Positions 19,196 through 33,600 of a stretch of DNA of 64,000 bases are shown here, in pieces. The notes under the pieces are model-generated. The model did no database searches. It was not told the origin of the DNA and was given only the letters and a program-made list of their open reading frames with translations. Made by a program: the position numbers and the translations under genes. Within the stretch, counting starts at the first letter, position 1; every line of letters starts with the position of its first letter. The stretch spans positions 6,831,447 to 6,895,446 of the forward strand of contig CM035350.1 in assembly GCA_020137815.1 (NCBI GenBank), written 5' to 3'. The stretch comes from Hormiphora californensis (taxonomy: Eukaryota; Ctenophora; Tentaculata; Cydippida; Pleurobrachiidae).

Positions 19196-22100
19196 TTTAA
19201 AAACCAAGGCGAAGGGGGGGTTTTAATCAGCCTGACTTCCAAATTGCGCCCCGCATTTTTCAAAACTGAAACTGGTCACAAGTTGCGGCAAAAAGAATTT
19301 CAAAGTTCCCCATTACCCCCCTATCTCAAAACCCTCTAATTGTCCCCCAAACCCTTTTCCCCTTTACAGAACCGCCCCAAAAGGGAAGACATAAAAGTCG
19401 CGAGCCTACCACCGACACGCCCCCCTATTATATTCCCATGGAAATTGTTTCTTGTGTATCCAGTATCTTATCTCGGATTTGATCGGCGTGGGGGAGACGG
19501 GTCTTGGTGAACAAGCAGCAACTTCGAACGGTACCCCCAACGGGGGCCCCGCCCACATGGCTTCTCCATGTGAAATGGGGTGTGTAAAAATAGGATTGTT
19601 TTGATATGGGTCTGGGGAAATGCAATGATTCTATTGAGACGGTGTGGGGGGGGGAAAAAAGGGGTGTAATGGTTGAATCCAACTACAAACCCCCTCCCCG
19701 CTCTGGGCAATATATAGAGTGGAATGAAGGGAGAGACACTGAGCGTTTGTTTTTAGGGAGAGGTAAAGATAGAGTGTGAGGGAGAGAGGAGGGGGGTTTG
19801 AGGGAGAGAGGGGAGTTTGAGGAGATCACTGATCAGGGGAGAGTTGGACAGAATGAGGGAGCCTAATAGAGCCTTCCCAAAGTGTTTAAAAAATGGAGAG
19901 AGAACAGTATTTTGGGGTTTTAAAAAATGTGTGTATCAAAAGTTAACCCACCCCTCTCAAAAAATTTACCGGGGCGGTTTGAGAATAATGCTAATCCTAC
20001 ACTAAATATCTTCCCCTCTCTCTCCCTACTACAGCAGTAAATACCAGGTGGGCCAGGTGATATATATTAACATGTGAATGGATATTTCAAATATACTTCA
20101 AATACCAATACACCCTTTGTACATAAGTCTTATTTTTATCTTATTTTTACTGGTGAAAAAGGAGGGGAAAGCCCGTAGGGTGTGACTGACGAGATTTGCG
20201 GGGTTTTGTGTTTTTTTGAAAAAAAATTTAGGGGTTTGTGGGTGGGTCTATAAAATTATCTTTATCTGTACATAACGTGTGATAACGTGTGATGAATCAT
20301 TGATGAAGATGTGTAAAGAAAAAGAAGGACGTGCTTTGTGAGCGGTATCATATTGACAAGACTTATAAAACTAGCGTTTATGGGTTGATATGTGATGAGG
20401 CTTCCCCAACACAGAAAGAAAGCCCTACACGATCACCCTCAAAAAAGGCGGGGTCCCTTTTTTGGTTTTTGGCCCACCCCCCCCCCCCCCCAAAAAAATT
20501 TTTTAAAAGAACTTTTTTTAAAAAAAAAAAACACCACAAAAAAAGCTCCCAACGAAAAAACCGGACTTTTTTGGCAAAAAAAACAGGCTGTCGTTTCTTT
20601 GTTCGTTTTTTCATCGGGGCCCCGGTTTTTTAAAAAAAAGTATTTTGGTTTTAAATAAAAAGGTTTGGGGATGAGAGAGAACAGGAGAAAGGATAAAAGG
20701 AACGGCTAACGAAAAGGGGAGAGAGAGAGAGGGGAGAAAGGAGATAGAGGGAGAGAGATAGAGAGAGAGGGAATTTAGCGGTACGGCAACAAAGGTCTTA
20801 CTCCTCCTCTCTCCTTTCTGTGAGGTCTATTAGACTGCACCTAATATGTTGAGACCGCTATATTCCCCTCTCGGTCCGATTTCCAAGATTATGGTAAAGT
20901 GACAAGTGCAGCACTGCAGATACATTTATTATGGGATAGGAGAGAGGGTTCTGTTTAGAGTATGTGCGGTATGTAACTGAGACTGAGAGGGAGCTCCTGG
21001 AGAGAGAAAACTGAAAGTGAGAGATAGCGAAGCCGTATCCCACATTGCACGACTCGATACTCACAAATATGATCTTTAGCCGCTCTATTACCGGGTTATT
21101 CTCTCTCCCGCCCACAGAGAGAGAAATAGACAGTGGGCACACACAAGCAGCCTATCATACCCGGCACAAGCTATCTCTACCCGAGACTGAGTGAGATTCA
21201 GGGGTGCGCGCGGTGAGACGGAGCGCGCGACGCCTTTTCTCTGTACAAAGTTGGTATGGTGCAAATAACGGAGCCTCATTATTCCATTTTGGAGGGCTCA
21301 CGACGGAGACACATGTCTGGCGGCTGTTTCCACATGTTAACCTGCCCGCAGTGGAAAAGCGAGAGCGATTGGGGGAATTGTGCCCCCTCCCCCCTCGCGG
21401 GTTGGTTTGACACAGTGTGGGGTGTATGGTTTCTTTTCGACCTCTCTATCTATTGGTGTGAGAGGAGGAAGGGAGAAAAAAGGGAGAGGGAGAGAGAGAG
21501 AAAGAAAAGGAGGAGAGAGAAGAGAAGAAAGAGAGAGGGGGGTGGAGAGAAAGAAGAGAAAAGGGAAAAGGGGGAAAAAAAGGGGGGGTTTGAAGAAAAA
21601 AAAAAATTCAACCCCAATATTGAAATTTTGTTTGGGGGTTTGCCAAAAAAACCCCCAAAAAAACAAAAAAAAAAAAAACAAAAAACCCTACACCAAAAAC
21701 GTAATTTAAACAAAAAAAAAAAAAAGACCACCCCCCACCCCACCCCACAAAAACCCAAAAAAACCAAACAAAAAAACAACAACCCCCAACCCCCCCCCAA
21801 ATTTTCAACCCCCAAAACACAAATCCAATTCCCCCAAAATGCCCATAAGGCGGAAATGGGGGGTTTTTAATGCCGAGGGAAATTAACAATGGGGCAAAAG
21901 GGGTCCCTTTTAAAAAATCTCAAAATTATCCCCTGCCCCGTCGGTTGAAAAATTTTCCAAAAAATTTTCGGGGGGATAAAAACACAAGGATGGGCGCCCC
22001 ATATTATCCCTAATTAATTTTTTACCGTGATGGGGCAACTGGGGGATTATTAATTTTAACAAAAAACAGAAACTATTATCCTCTTTTCGGTTTTACTGTC

Positions 22101-22540
22101 TTTCTTCAGGATCGCCATTAATATTTCTGATAATAAACGAGCAAGCAAACAAAATAATATATTTGACAAAACATGGGGGGAATAATTGGCAGGAAAATAT
22201 AACGGGTGGGCAGGGAAAACTCGCACACACACGCACAATTACAGCTGATGGCAATGTTTTAATAGTAGTACACAAGAATTGTTAGTATATCACACACACT
22301 TTCTCTATCACATGTCCTCTCGTGGCCAGATATCATCTTTCTATCATCTTCTTGGTAACTTTATTTCTAGAAACTCCTCATTTCAGCTCTGAAAGGTAAA
22401 TTGTGTGTTAGGGGAGGATGGATATTATATTCCGGGTTGTTTTATGCAGGTGATATATCCCTGTCAGTCTAGAATTATAACTGCACTTTATCCAGATACG
22501 AAAGATAATGAGATCTAGACCAATATAATCGAATATATTT
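19196..22540. other. Low-quality sequence at the start of contig 2
   Basis: Homopolymers are inflated (long C, G, A and T blocks at 20470-20640 and 21560-21800) and no frame survives more than a few dozen codons with protein-like composition. It looks like unpolished consensus. I see no supportable gene. Confidence 0.7.
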
Positions 22541-25500
22541 TCAAGCTCCAATCCGTACCAGGCGATTATATTTGCCAAGGATTCGCCGAGCAGAGCTCAA
22601 AGATTCCTGACTTTTCCGAGATCTACTACCGGCCGGGCTAGGATCAGGAGACCCTCCAATGGAGATCTTTCGACTACATTCTGATCGATCTAGGGACGGT
22701 CTAGTTCTTCCTGTCGTCTGTTGTCTGTCATTGTACGATCTGTCTGTCGTGTGTCTGTCAGTGAGGCTGTCTGTCAGTGATATTGTGGTCTCATTACAAC
22801 TACTCATAAAGCTCCTGTCACTCCTTCTCTCCTGGACGCGGCCCAGGGAAGAGGCTCGAGTGGGAGGCTCTGGCACTTTAAGTGTCTGTGACAGGTCATA
22901 TTGCTGAAGTTGGGGTGAGTAGCGGGTGCAGTGTTTCTGCAGCTTGACAGGTACCGCAACTTTCTTCTTATAGTTTGGGGTTGAGGTAGTTGGGTGGTGG
23001 TCTGTCGGACGGGTCTGTCGGTAATTTCTGTCAGCTTCTAATCTGTAAATGAAATATTGTCAGTATTAGTGCCTCAGTATCATATTGTCAGTAGTTGTTG
23101 AGTAAGGGGTGAGTACTTTCTCAGTTGTTTATCCTAAAGTCTATTCATATGGGGAGGCCGGCGCGAAAAAGTCTGAACAGTCTGACAATACTTTGCGTGA
23201 TATATTTAACTACTATTTCTTTCCAGAATTGTAATTGATTTATAACCTAGCTGTATGGCGGCGCCAGACAGTACCCTACTGCAGAGTCCCCGAATAAACC
23301 TATTAATAAAGCCCTAACTGGAGCTAACACTAACAGATGTAATAAGTGGAGGAATCCGATTTTTTTAAACATGTTTCTGCTCGGGCTTCAGTAAAACATA
23401 AACATGATTAGGCGAAACATGACATGGAATATATAATGTTGGTTACGAAATAAACCCCTTCACGCGCTGGTAAGGGAGGGGCAACCAAGATATATAATGG
23501 TTTGTTGAGTAAGGGGTGGGAGTAATAAATAATGGTGCTCTCTTCATGCTTCACACTCACTTTGATTGCCGATCTCTCTGCTGCCATTTTCGCATGATGT
23601 CAGCCGCTGATGGCGTATCATTTATTATAGAGGGCGAGTTTGGCTCCGGCTGCTGCAATATAGGGATACGTTACGTCACAATAACATAAATTATATGACG
23701 TCATAATTGAGAGATAAGGGTACAAAATGTGAGACATTTTTTCGTTTAAACACGTCACAAAATGATTAAAGTGCTTCATAAAGATCTCTCTACCTTTTTG
23801 GGAGAGGGGTAAAGGCGGGGTGCTGCTGGTCGGCTGTGAGATCGAACAGGTGAGGGCGGTGCTCCATACATAGGGGCAGGATCACGAGGCGGAGGGGCCT
23901 GTAAACACACACACATTTAAACAGAGGGAGGGGATGCTGTTATATAATACACGGGCAGAACGGATATACGATTATTATGAAGTGCTTCAAAACAGGGGGG
24001 GCTATATTTGGGGGGGGGGGGGTTACATGCCCCCCTTGATTTGGGGGATTTCATGTTTAATTTTTGGGACGTACCGCCAAAACTTTGTTGGTCCCAATAA
24101 ACTTCTTTGGGCCACAACCCCCCAACCGGGGGGCATTTTAGATCGGGCCACTCCTGATAAAGGGTGGGGATTTTGGGTTGGGGTTTATATTTCTTTTTTG
24201 GGATTTAGGGGGAAATGTTTATAAGAAAAAAAGGGGAAAAAAAAAAAAAAAGAAAAAAAAGGGAAAGAAAAAAAGGGGGGGGGAAAGGGAAAGGGGGAAG
24301 AAAAAGGGGGAAAAGTTTTTTTGGGTTTGGGGTTTTTTGGGGGGGTTGTGGGGGGGGGGGGGGGGGTGGGGGGGGGGGTGGGGGGGGGGGGGGGTGGGGG
24401 GGGTGTGGGGGGGGGGGGGAAAAGGGAATAATGAAAAATAAAAAAAATTATGTTCTGCAGAAATTACAGGAAATGGGAAGGGTTTTTACATAAATATTTT
24501 ATCTGTATTTATGTTCATTTCTTTAACAGAGTTTAAAGAGTACAGCATCCCCCATGTTATGCCTGTGTTTATAAGCCAAAAACCTTTAACGGGATTATTA
24601 GCCTGGAAAAGGGGGGGAAAACCCCTTTCCCCCTTTTTTTTTTTTTTTCCCCCCCCTTTTTTTTCTCTCCCCTTCCTCTTCCCCTCTCTTTTCTCTCCCC
24701 CTCCTTCCCCCTCCTACTTACTGTCTTCAAGAGAAAACCTGTGAGCCACATTTCGGCAAAAACGTTTGGGGATCTGGAGTTTCTGACATGGGATGTTGTT
24801 GTTGGGGGTTTGGGGTTTTGGGAAATTTTTAGGACGAGGAATGAGTACTGGGGAAAACGATTAAAAAAAACCCCGACCAGTACAGTTTCCGCGTTTTTCC
24901 CTTCATTTTTTTCTTTTTTGGGTTTCCCCCCTTTTCCAATTGTTTTCAGGTTGTTTTTTCTCCTCACGTTTAGTCATTTCTTCATTTTTGAGGTTTTCTT
25001 TTCGTTCCCGGGCCTGTTTCTCCAATTCTTCTGTTCTTGTCTCCGTCTGTTGGCCCTATCTTCCCATTTCTTTTTCCAATCATCCTCCTTCTGACCCTCG
25101 TTAGTTTGTCTCCTCTCGACCTCCCTTCTTAACTTCTCAACCTCTTCTTTCTTCTTGTCAACTTCCTCTTTCTTCCTTAAAACCTCCTCTCTCTTTCTCT
25201 CTACATCCCTCTTCATCCTATCATAATCACTCATCTTCTCCTCTCTCCGTCTCTCCATGACTTCATCCAACCTACCACTCCTCACTCTCGCTGGTTTAAT
25301 CACAGGTTTATCATTATCTTCCAATATTTGGTTCTTCTTCAGAAACTCCCTGAGATTCTTCCTAAATCCTGGATCCAGGGCGCCGTCCTCCTCAGTCGAA
25401 ACAGTTGGTTGTTCCTCCGAGGGGGTGTCAGCCCCTCCCACAAGAGAGGTATCAGGAGAGTCCTCTGACGAGTCAGTACTAATTGTCTCAAAGTTGATCA

Positions 25501-26287
25501 CAGTAGTAGGAATGGGCGGCAGGGACGGACACCTGTGTCACCTGAACTTGCGGTCTCTTGTGGTGATGTTGGTGTCGGTGTTTCCTTCTCCGTCTAGCTT
25601 CCTCTGCAGTATCTTCACTCGATGTATCCGAGCTACTACTACTACTCTCCTCCTTCTCGTCATCACAGTTATCCTTCCAAGGATGGTATTAGGGGCACCC
25701 TCTGCCGGTCAATCAGCATGTTTTGAACCCGAACATTCGGTCGGAAGTTCTTAACAACATCTGGTACAACACGTTTCCTAGTTTCAGGACTAGATGGTTT
25801 TGTGTTGGGATGTACAGGCGGCTTCTTAGCAGTCGGACGTGATGGTGCAGACTTCTCTCTTTTCCTTAGAATGGACTCTAGTGGATCCTCTTCTTTTTCC
25901 TTCTTCTCTGATTTCAGGGGCTCAGTTTTGTGTCTTGTCCGATTGGTCCTCTCCCTCGGGTGACCAGCTGACTTTACCCGGCTCCTAGCCGGTGGGTGGT
26001 GCAGTGGCTTTAACTTTTTTAACATCTGTTACATCCTCATCATCACTCAGTCTATCGAGGGCCTCGTTCAGGAGGTCTAGATCGACAAACAGGTAGTGAT
26101 TTTGGGAGGATTGTCTTAAGGTCATGGTGGGCAAACAATTAACAAGTTAAAAAGTGTGTGTAGTTGCTGGTGAACAGTTGCTAATCACATAGGACAATCT
26201 GGTTGGGTTGTTGCTCAACGTAAACAATGAAATATGTGGGAGAGAGAAGAGAGAGAGGAGAGAGAGAGAGAGAGAGAGAGAGTGAGA

Positions 26288-26365
<78 letters not shown>

Positions 26366-26926
26366 ACCGTGTTTCTTCAGGTCTAACATGCACACCGCAG
26401 TGTTAGCTTTTAATTTTGGTCAACCATAAAACAATCCTAGAACCGGGTGTCACATCCTGGGTTTCGCGAGAGACCCAGGGCAGTTAATGCAAACTAACTA
26501 ACGATCCCCTGACTCTAATGTTACTAACTAATTCAATTAACTCATTAATTAATCAACTCATTAACTAATGTTACTAATTAATTAATGTTACTAACTAATT
26601 CAATTAACTCATTAACTAATCAACTCATTAACTAATGTTACTAATTAATTAATGTTACTAACTAATTCAATTAACTCATTAACTAATGTTACTAATTAAC
26701 TAATGTTACTAACTAATTCAATTAACTCACGTTGGTAAGTTTCTCGAGGTCTAGCCACTCGTCATCAAGGTTGAACTGGCTCTTCTAAAGGGGGAGGAGG
26801 GGGTTGTTAGGGGGCAACAGTTGGTGTATTTAATGGGGTAACAGTTGGTGTAATGGGCGATAGTAATTGGTGCTGAACAATGATAGAGATAGATAGAAAG
26901 ATAGAGTGAGAGAGAGAGTGAGAGAG

Positions 26927-26968
<42 letters not shown>

Positions 26969-28213
26969 TGCTACATTCACAGATCTAGTCTGATGGGTCT
27001 TATGCAACATTTGAATGTGCGTCACTCATCGTAGTGCCTTGTGACTGAAAAACCTCTCTGTTTTGTTACAACATAGTCACATACTATGTGAGTTACATGT
27101 AGACTTCTTAATTTCGTAAATAAGCTTGAACTAGGGAACAAGAGAGCGAGGGAGAAGGAGAGAGAAGGAGAGAGAAGAAAGAGAAGCTGTGACGCTTGTT
27201 AAGGAATTTTGATCGCTCTCAAATTCCTTGACAAAAAAGACAGAGAGTTCAGGATAAAGTCTAGCAGTTGAGAGGGTAGCTGATCTAGTTACGTACGGAG
27301 CCTGCTGCCTGGGGGGCAGGTGCAGTGGACCAGTTTAGCCGATAGAACTGGTCCACAAAGTTCTCTGGAGTGGGACTCTCTGAAATTGCAATGAGAGCTA
27401 CACGCTACTAGCTGCTGACACGGGGCTCGCTCTGCGGATACCCGCCATTTGTGATATACTCAGAACCAAAAGTGCTCCAAAAGTATGCTATTAATGCTGC
27501 TGACATGTACAGCTGACACACACTTACTTCGTGCCAAGGTAGCGACTCTTCAGTTTGTAGGGGAGGGGGAATAACAACTGGCTGGTCACGTACACCATTA
27601 AGGGATGCCCCTGCTGCAGGGGCAGGAGCGGCTCTTATCTCGTCTATAGAATCGTATTCTACAACTGGTTTCTGAAAGTGGGGGGGGGTAGAAGCATGAA
27701 GTTATCTGGATTTGTCTGTGACAATTACAATTGTACCAGTATGTTAACAGTCTGTAAACATAAGTAATAATTAGTTTAGTTGGGGTTTAGTGATTAGTTT
27801 CTTACCAATTCCTCAGGTTCCGGTGGGGGCGGTACTCGGTGGGGTGGTTTTGCGGCCACGACAGGAGGTGTCGGTCTAGGGGCGACCACGGGTGGCGAGG
27901 AGGCGGTATTCTTAACAACGGGAGTATAGATGGGGATCTCAGCTTCAGGTTGTGTATATGATGGAGGGGGTGGCTGGAGGGGGAGAGAAAGGGGGGTGTT
28001 ATGGTTCATACGTGGAGTTCATGAAAAGGAGGGAATTACCCCCACCATGTGCCCTTTCATTCATTCGCACTGATGTACTACCATGCAGAGTCAATCAATC
28101 GACCAAACATAGAGACATGGGAAAAGAGGGAGAGAGAGAGAGAGAGAGAGAGGGGGAGACAGAGAGAGAGAGAGAGAAAAGAGAAGGAGAGAGGGAGAGA
28201 GAGAGAGAGAGAA

Positions 28214-28244
<31 letters not shown>

Positions 28245-28333
28245 AGAGAAGGAGAGAGGAGAGAGAGAGAGAGAAGAGAGGAGAGAGAGAGAGAAGAGAA
28301 AGAGAGAGGGAGAGGGAGAGGACGAGAGAGAGA

Positions 28334-28389
<56 letters not shown>

Positions 28390-28674
28390 TGAAGAGAGAA
28401 AAGAGAGAGAGAGAAGAGTAGAGAGAGAGAGAGATGGAGAGAGAGAGAGAGAGAGAGAAAAGAGAAGGAGAGAGGGAGAGAGAGAGAGAGAAAGAAGAGG
28501 AGACGAGAGAGAAAGAGAGAGAGAAGAAATAGAGAGAGAGAGAGAGAGAGAGAGCGGAGAGAGAGAGATGATGAGAGGAGAGACGGGAGAGGAGAGGAGA
28601 TGAGAGAGACGAATGTTTTTGAGAGACAAGAGAGGACGAGCATTTAGAGAGGAGAGAGACGCAATCAGAGAGAG

Positions 28675-28723
<49 letters not shown>

Positions 28724-30360
28724 GGGGTGGAAGGATGTTTCCAAGTAATCTTCAAATCAATCCCCCTGCAAGCGGCAGATGATTAAAAAGTATAAAGCAG
28801 ACAAATCAAGGGTTAGATTGTTCATGTTCCTTCTCGAGATTTTGTGCTTGAGAGAGAGAGAGAGAGTAAGTCAAGCAAAGAGTTTTATTATTCAAGCAAA
28901 GAGAGTGGTTGCAAGATCATCAAGTCATGTCAGCAAGAAGAAGAAGAGGTTCCAACATCTTTTTACCACGGACTCCACCTTGGTTGAAGGAGTTACAGTT
29001 GCTACCGGGATGATTTCTACAATTTCAGAATCATCCGAATACACCTCTTCTTCTTCTTCTTCAGTAGTGGATGGTACAGGGGAGGCGGGTGTCAGGACGG
29101 TCTTCTGTTGGTGGACCTGGGTGTCAGTTACACACAAATCTATCATCATGACAGTGTGGAAATATAAATCAGATATAAATCAGAGTATTACAGATGATTA
29201 ACAACATTGGATCGACTGATTGACTACTACTATAACTCGCTTCACCCAATTAAAGAGTGAGGTGGTATTTATTACATGCAAGACGTGACACTCACAGGAG
29301 GCGGTACATGAAACACAGGAGCTGCAGGGACTGGAGAAGGGTCTCGGGAATGTTCTGAAACGACCTCAGGACCTGATGACACTTCACCATCAACATCATC
29401 CTCTTCTTCTGTTTCCTCCTCTTCTTCCTCGGGAGCCGGGGGAGTTGTCCGGGGTGGAAGGGTGGGTGCCTCATTGGCATATATGTGATCCAAAGCAGGC
29501 TCCTCTTCGGGGTCTTCTTCGGCCGTCTTGCGGTGTTAAAGAAAGGGATGAGGGGTTTTATGAAGGAGCAAGATCACACCATGCAAATACCACTCTCAAT
29601 CACACACTGAATCACACACACACACTGGTTCACACTGAATCACACTGGATTAGTTCACTCACGGCGTATCTTTCCCTTTTTACACTCACACGTCACTTTC
29701 CTCTCCCTCTCCCTCCACACACACGCTAACCCCATCTGTGTAGTTAAATAACGCTTACATATATTATGACAGAGGCTTGCTCGAGAGCTGCAATGTATTC
29801 ATGATAGAGACGCTTGTGCTGACTCACTTCTGTCATTATATTATAATGCCCTTGCTTTATCTCATTTCTCTTACGAATATATATGTTTCTTTTTTGTTCA
29901 GACAGGCTGCGTAGAACAGCGTTCTCTAAGTTCCTGTCAGAATATTGCAATATATATAGTGCCATGCCTGCTGCTCTAATTGTCTTACCGGTGGTACAAA
30001 CTGGGGTTTCTGCTGGGGAGTGGAGGGGGGTGGAGATAGGGAGGTGGGTGGTGGTAGAGCCATGTTGTTGTAGACATGGTCATCTGCTGATGCCTGGCGA
30101 GAGAGGGAGGGGGAAGTTAGAATATGTTCCAGTTTACTACTACTATCTGATACATCACTTGTATTGTTCATGTTTGTTGTTTGTCTGTACCGGTTTCTTG
30201 TACACAGATGGCAGGGAGGAGCCCCGTGGTCGGTAGTTCTCGTAAGATGAACCCATGGACAATAGCTCGGTCACTGTTGTCAGAGTCTCCGAGTCTATAT
30301 CGGGTCTGTCCAGGATCTCATGAGTTAGCGTAGGTATCGTCCTGGCTGGTTTACACCGTC
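22541..30360 (-). CDS. Long adaptor-like tail of a band-4.1-type FERM protein
   Basis: Minus exons, in order, are 30360-30191, 30093-29989, 29526-29296, 29116-29006, 27973-27806, 27671-27528, 26784-26731, a long frame-broken exon about 26110-24975, 23898-23794, 23652-23561 and the terminal exon 23042-22541 (TGA). Junction phases agree except around the broken exon. The tail is proline-rich (PPPTSLSPPPSTP, PRPTPPVVAAKPPHRVPPPP), has acidic blocks (APEEEEEETEEEDD), three tyrosines in Y-x-N context (YENY, YNNM, YANE) and a charged coiled coil (KREEVLRKKEEVDKKKEEV). The last exon is Ser/Arg-rich. Y-x-N is the Grb2 SH2 consensus and PxxP binds SH3, so a scaffold role beneath the membrane is plausible but inferred. 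Two or more single-base indels split the 24975-26110 exon and look like sequence errors. It continues the FA exons at 34206-36671. Confidence 0.75.
23990..24970. other. Low-quality G- and A-run segment inside the gene
   Basis: Runs of G up to a dozen and of A/T of similar length (24230-24430, 24620-24660) interrupt the coding tail. They resemble errors rather than real satellite. Confidence 0.6.
26236..26362. repeat. (AG)n microsatellite
   Basis: GA run with a few GTGA interruptions, in an intron of the 4.1-like gene. Confidence 0.95.
26500..26730. repeat. AT-rich tandem repeat
   Basis: Repeating TTACTAACTAATTCAATTAA / CTCATTAACTAATG modules with a period of roughly 60 bp. The array ends at the donor of the exon 26731-26784. 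Confidence 0.85.
28123..28722. repeat. ~600 bp purine (AG)n tract
   Basis: Almost uninterrupted GA/GGA purine sequence on the plus strand. The long RERERE and SLSLSL frames over it are artefacts of the repeat. Confidence 0.95.
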
Positions 30361-30649
30361 CTGTGTGTTTGTATTTGTGTCATGTGTGTGTAGTAAAACC
30401 ATTTCCCGCTACTATCTCCCCGATCTCTCCATACTTGCTCTATCTCTCTCTCAGCTAGGGACTCACCACTTTTAGTAGAGATGTAGGAGAAAGTTAGCAG
30501 TGTCCTGAATTGAAGCAAATCCCCCCTTTTTTGTGCAAAACTTAAATCAGAAAGACTTTGATCTACATTTTGTCAGTGATACAGTACGTGATCGCATCGA
30601 TCGACAAATAATGTAGTCACATGCCGGACAATAGGGGATGGGTGGGTGT

Positions 30650-33600
30650 TAGGGGGTGCTATTTGGGGGAAATTTTTTTTGCAACAGATATCCCAAAAGT
30701 TAAGACGGATTCTGGTAGAGTAGGCCCTAATTAGCAAGTGTACGAAAGGGGAAGGTCTAGATCTTTGTGATCTCTGTGTTCAGGGGGTTTTTGTAGATAA
30801 GAAAAAGTTTAGAACTTATCCCCTAAAAACGACTGTTCCCGATATCTTAGAGCTCTAAAACTTTGCAGATCGGCTTTATATGATAAAATATAAAGTTGGT
30901 AAAAATTTCAGACCTTTAGCTCAAAATTCATTTTCATGACCGGAATGAACTTTGTTCATTCTCTCAATCAGGAGTCCATTTGACTTCAGAATTTTATTAG
31001 AAATGTTTGGCAATCGATTATCTGCAAAATGCGACCAACGAGAGCCAAAACGGACCACCACAAGACACGCGGTGATCTGATCTCCAAAGTCGGTCAGGAC
31101 ATTCATAATCCTTGCCAAATATGACCTAGTTTTGCACGGTTGCCGACATCGGATAGGTCTAAAATTTAGCACAGTGGCTCTAAACAATGTGTAGATGAGA
31201 TTAGCAAAGTTTCAGGCTTAAAGCTCAAAATTCATTTTTATGACTGGAATGAACTTCGTTCATTCTCTCAATCAGGAGGTCATTTGACTCCAGAATTTCA
31301 ATAAATGTGTTTGGCAATCAATAAACTGCCAAATGGGATCGGATCACATTGGAGAATCTGACCCAGCACCCGATGGATCAGATCACATTATAGAAATCTG
31401 GTCCACCAGCCCATGGATCAGATCACATTTTAGGAATCTGGTCCACCAAACCATGGATCAGATCACATAACAGGGATCTTATTCACCAACCCATGGATCA
31501 GATCACATAACAGGTATCTTATCCAACACCCCATGGATCAGATCAAATTAAAGGGATCTGATCTACCACCCATGGATCAGATCACATTATAGATATCTGA
31601 TCCACCACCCCATGGATCAGATTATATTATAGGGATCTGGTCCACCAACCCATGGATCAGATCACATTATAGATATCTGATCCACCATCCCATGGATCAG
31701 ATCATATTATAGGGATTTGGTCCACCAACCCATAGATCAGATCACATAACAGGGATCTTATCCATCACCCCATGGATCAGATCACATTTTAGGGATCTGG
31801 TCCGCCAACCCATGGATCAGATCACATTATAAGGATCTGGTCCACCACCCATGGATCAGATCATATTTTAGGGATCTGGTCCGCCAACCCATGGATCAGA
31901 TCACATTATAAGGATCTAGTCCGCCAACCCATGGATCAGATCACATTTTAGGGATCTGGTCCGCCAACCCATGGATCAGATCACATTATAAGGATCTGGT
32001 CCACCACCCATGGATCAGATCACATTTTAGGGATCTTATCCACCAACCTATGGATCAGATCACATAACAGGTATCTTATCCATCACCCCATGGATCAGAT
32101 CAAATTAAAGAGAGCTGATCCACCACCCCATGGATCAGATCTCATTTTAGGGATCTGATCTACAACCCATGGATCAGATCACATTATATATCTGATCCAC
32201 CACCCCATGGATCAGATCATATTATAGGGATCTGGTCCACTAACTCATGTATTAGATTACATAACAGGGATCTTATCCATCACCCCATGGATCAGATCAC
32301 ATTTTAGGGATCGGGTCCACCAACCCATCTATAATGTGATCTGATCCATGGGTGGTAGATCAGATCCCTAAAATGAGATCTGATCCATGAGTTCGTGGAT
32401 CATATCCCTATAATGTGATCTGATCCATGGGTGGTGGACTAGATCCTTATAATATGATCTGATCCATGGGTTGGCGGACTAGATCCTTATAATGTGATCT
32501 GATCCATGGGTTGGCGGACCAGATCCCTAAAATGTGATCTGATCCATGGGTGGTGGACCAGATCCTTATAATGTGATCTGATCCATGGGTTGGCGGACCA
32601 GATCCCTAAAATGTGATCTGATCCATGGGGTGATGGATAAGATCCCTGTTATGTGATCTGATCCATGGGTTGGTGGACCAGATCCCTATAATATAATCTG
32701 ATCCATGGGGTGGTGGATCAGATATCTATAATGTGATCTGATCCATGGGTGGTAGATCAGATCCCTTTAATTTGATCTGATCCATGGGGTGTTGGATAAG
32801 ATACCTGTTATGTGATCTGATCCATGGGTTGGTGAATAAGATCCCTGTTATGTGATCTGATCCATGGTTTGGTGGACCAGATTCCTAAAATGTGATCTGA
32901 TCCATGGGCTGGTGGACCAGATTTCTATAATGTGATCTGATCCATCGGGTGCTGGGTCAGATTCTCCAATGTGATCCGATCCCATTTGGCAGTTTATTGA
33001 TTGCCAAACACATTTATTGAAATTCTGGAGTCAAATGACCTCCTGATTGAGAGAATGAACGAAGTTCATTCCAGTCATAAAAATGAATTTTGAGCTTTAA
33101 GCCTGAAACTTTGCTAATCTCATCTACACATTGTTTAGAGCCACTGTGCTAAATTTTAGACCTATCCGATGTCGGCAACCGTGCAAAACTAGGTCATATT
33201 TGGCAAGGATTATGAATGTCCTGACCGACTTTGGAGATCAGATCACCGCGTGTCTTGTGGTGGTCCGTTTTGGCTCTCGTTGGTCGCATTTTGCAGATAA
33301 TCGATTGCCAAACATTTCTAATAAAATTCTGAAGTCAAATGGACTCCTGATTGAGAGAATGAACAAAGTTCATTCCGGTCATGAAAATGAATTTTGAGCT
33401 AAAGGTCTGAAATTTTTACCAACTTTGTATTTTATCATATAAAGCTGATCTGCAAAGTTTTAGAGCTCTAAGATATCGGGAACAGTCGTTTTTAGGGGAT
33501 AAGTTCTAAACTTTTTCTTATCTACAAAATCCCCCTGAACACAGAGATTACAAAGATCTAGACCTTCCCCTTTCGTACACTTGCTAATTAGGGCCTACTC

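Noticed and set aside
20331-21889. Several overlapping frames rich in Lys, Phe or Gly
   Set aside because: They come from inflated homopolymers in low-quality sequence.
31320-32990. Regular ~42-bp repeats considered as a CRISPR array
   Set aside because: There are no unique spacers: the whole unit is repeated and it flips orientation in the middle. The host is a eukaryote.
30921-33397. Two identical 88-codon frames, taken at first for a duplicated gene
   Set aside because: They are mirror images in the arms of the foldback element, have no start context or family, and are explained by the inverted repeat.
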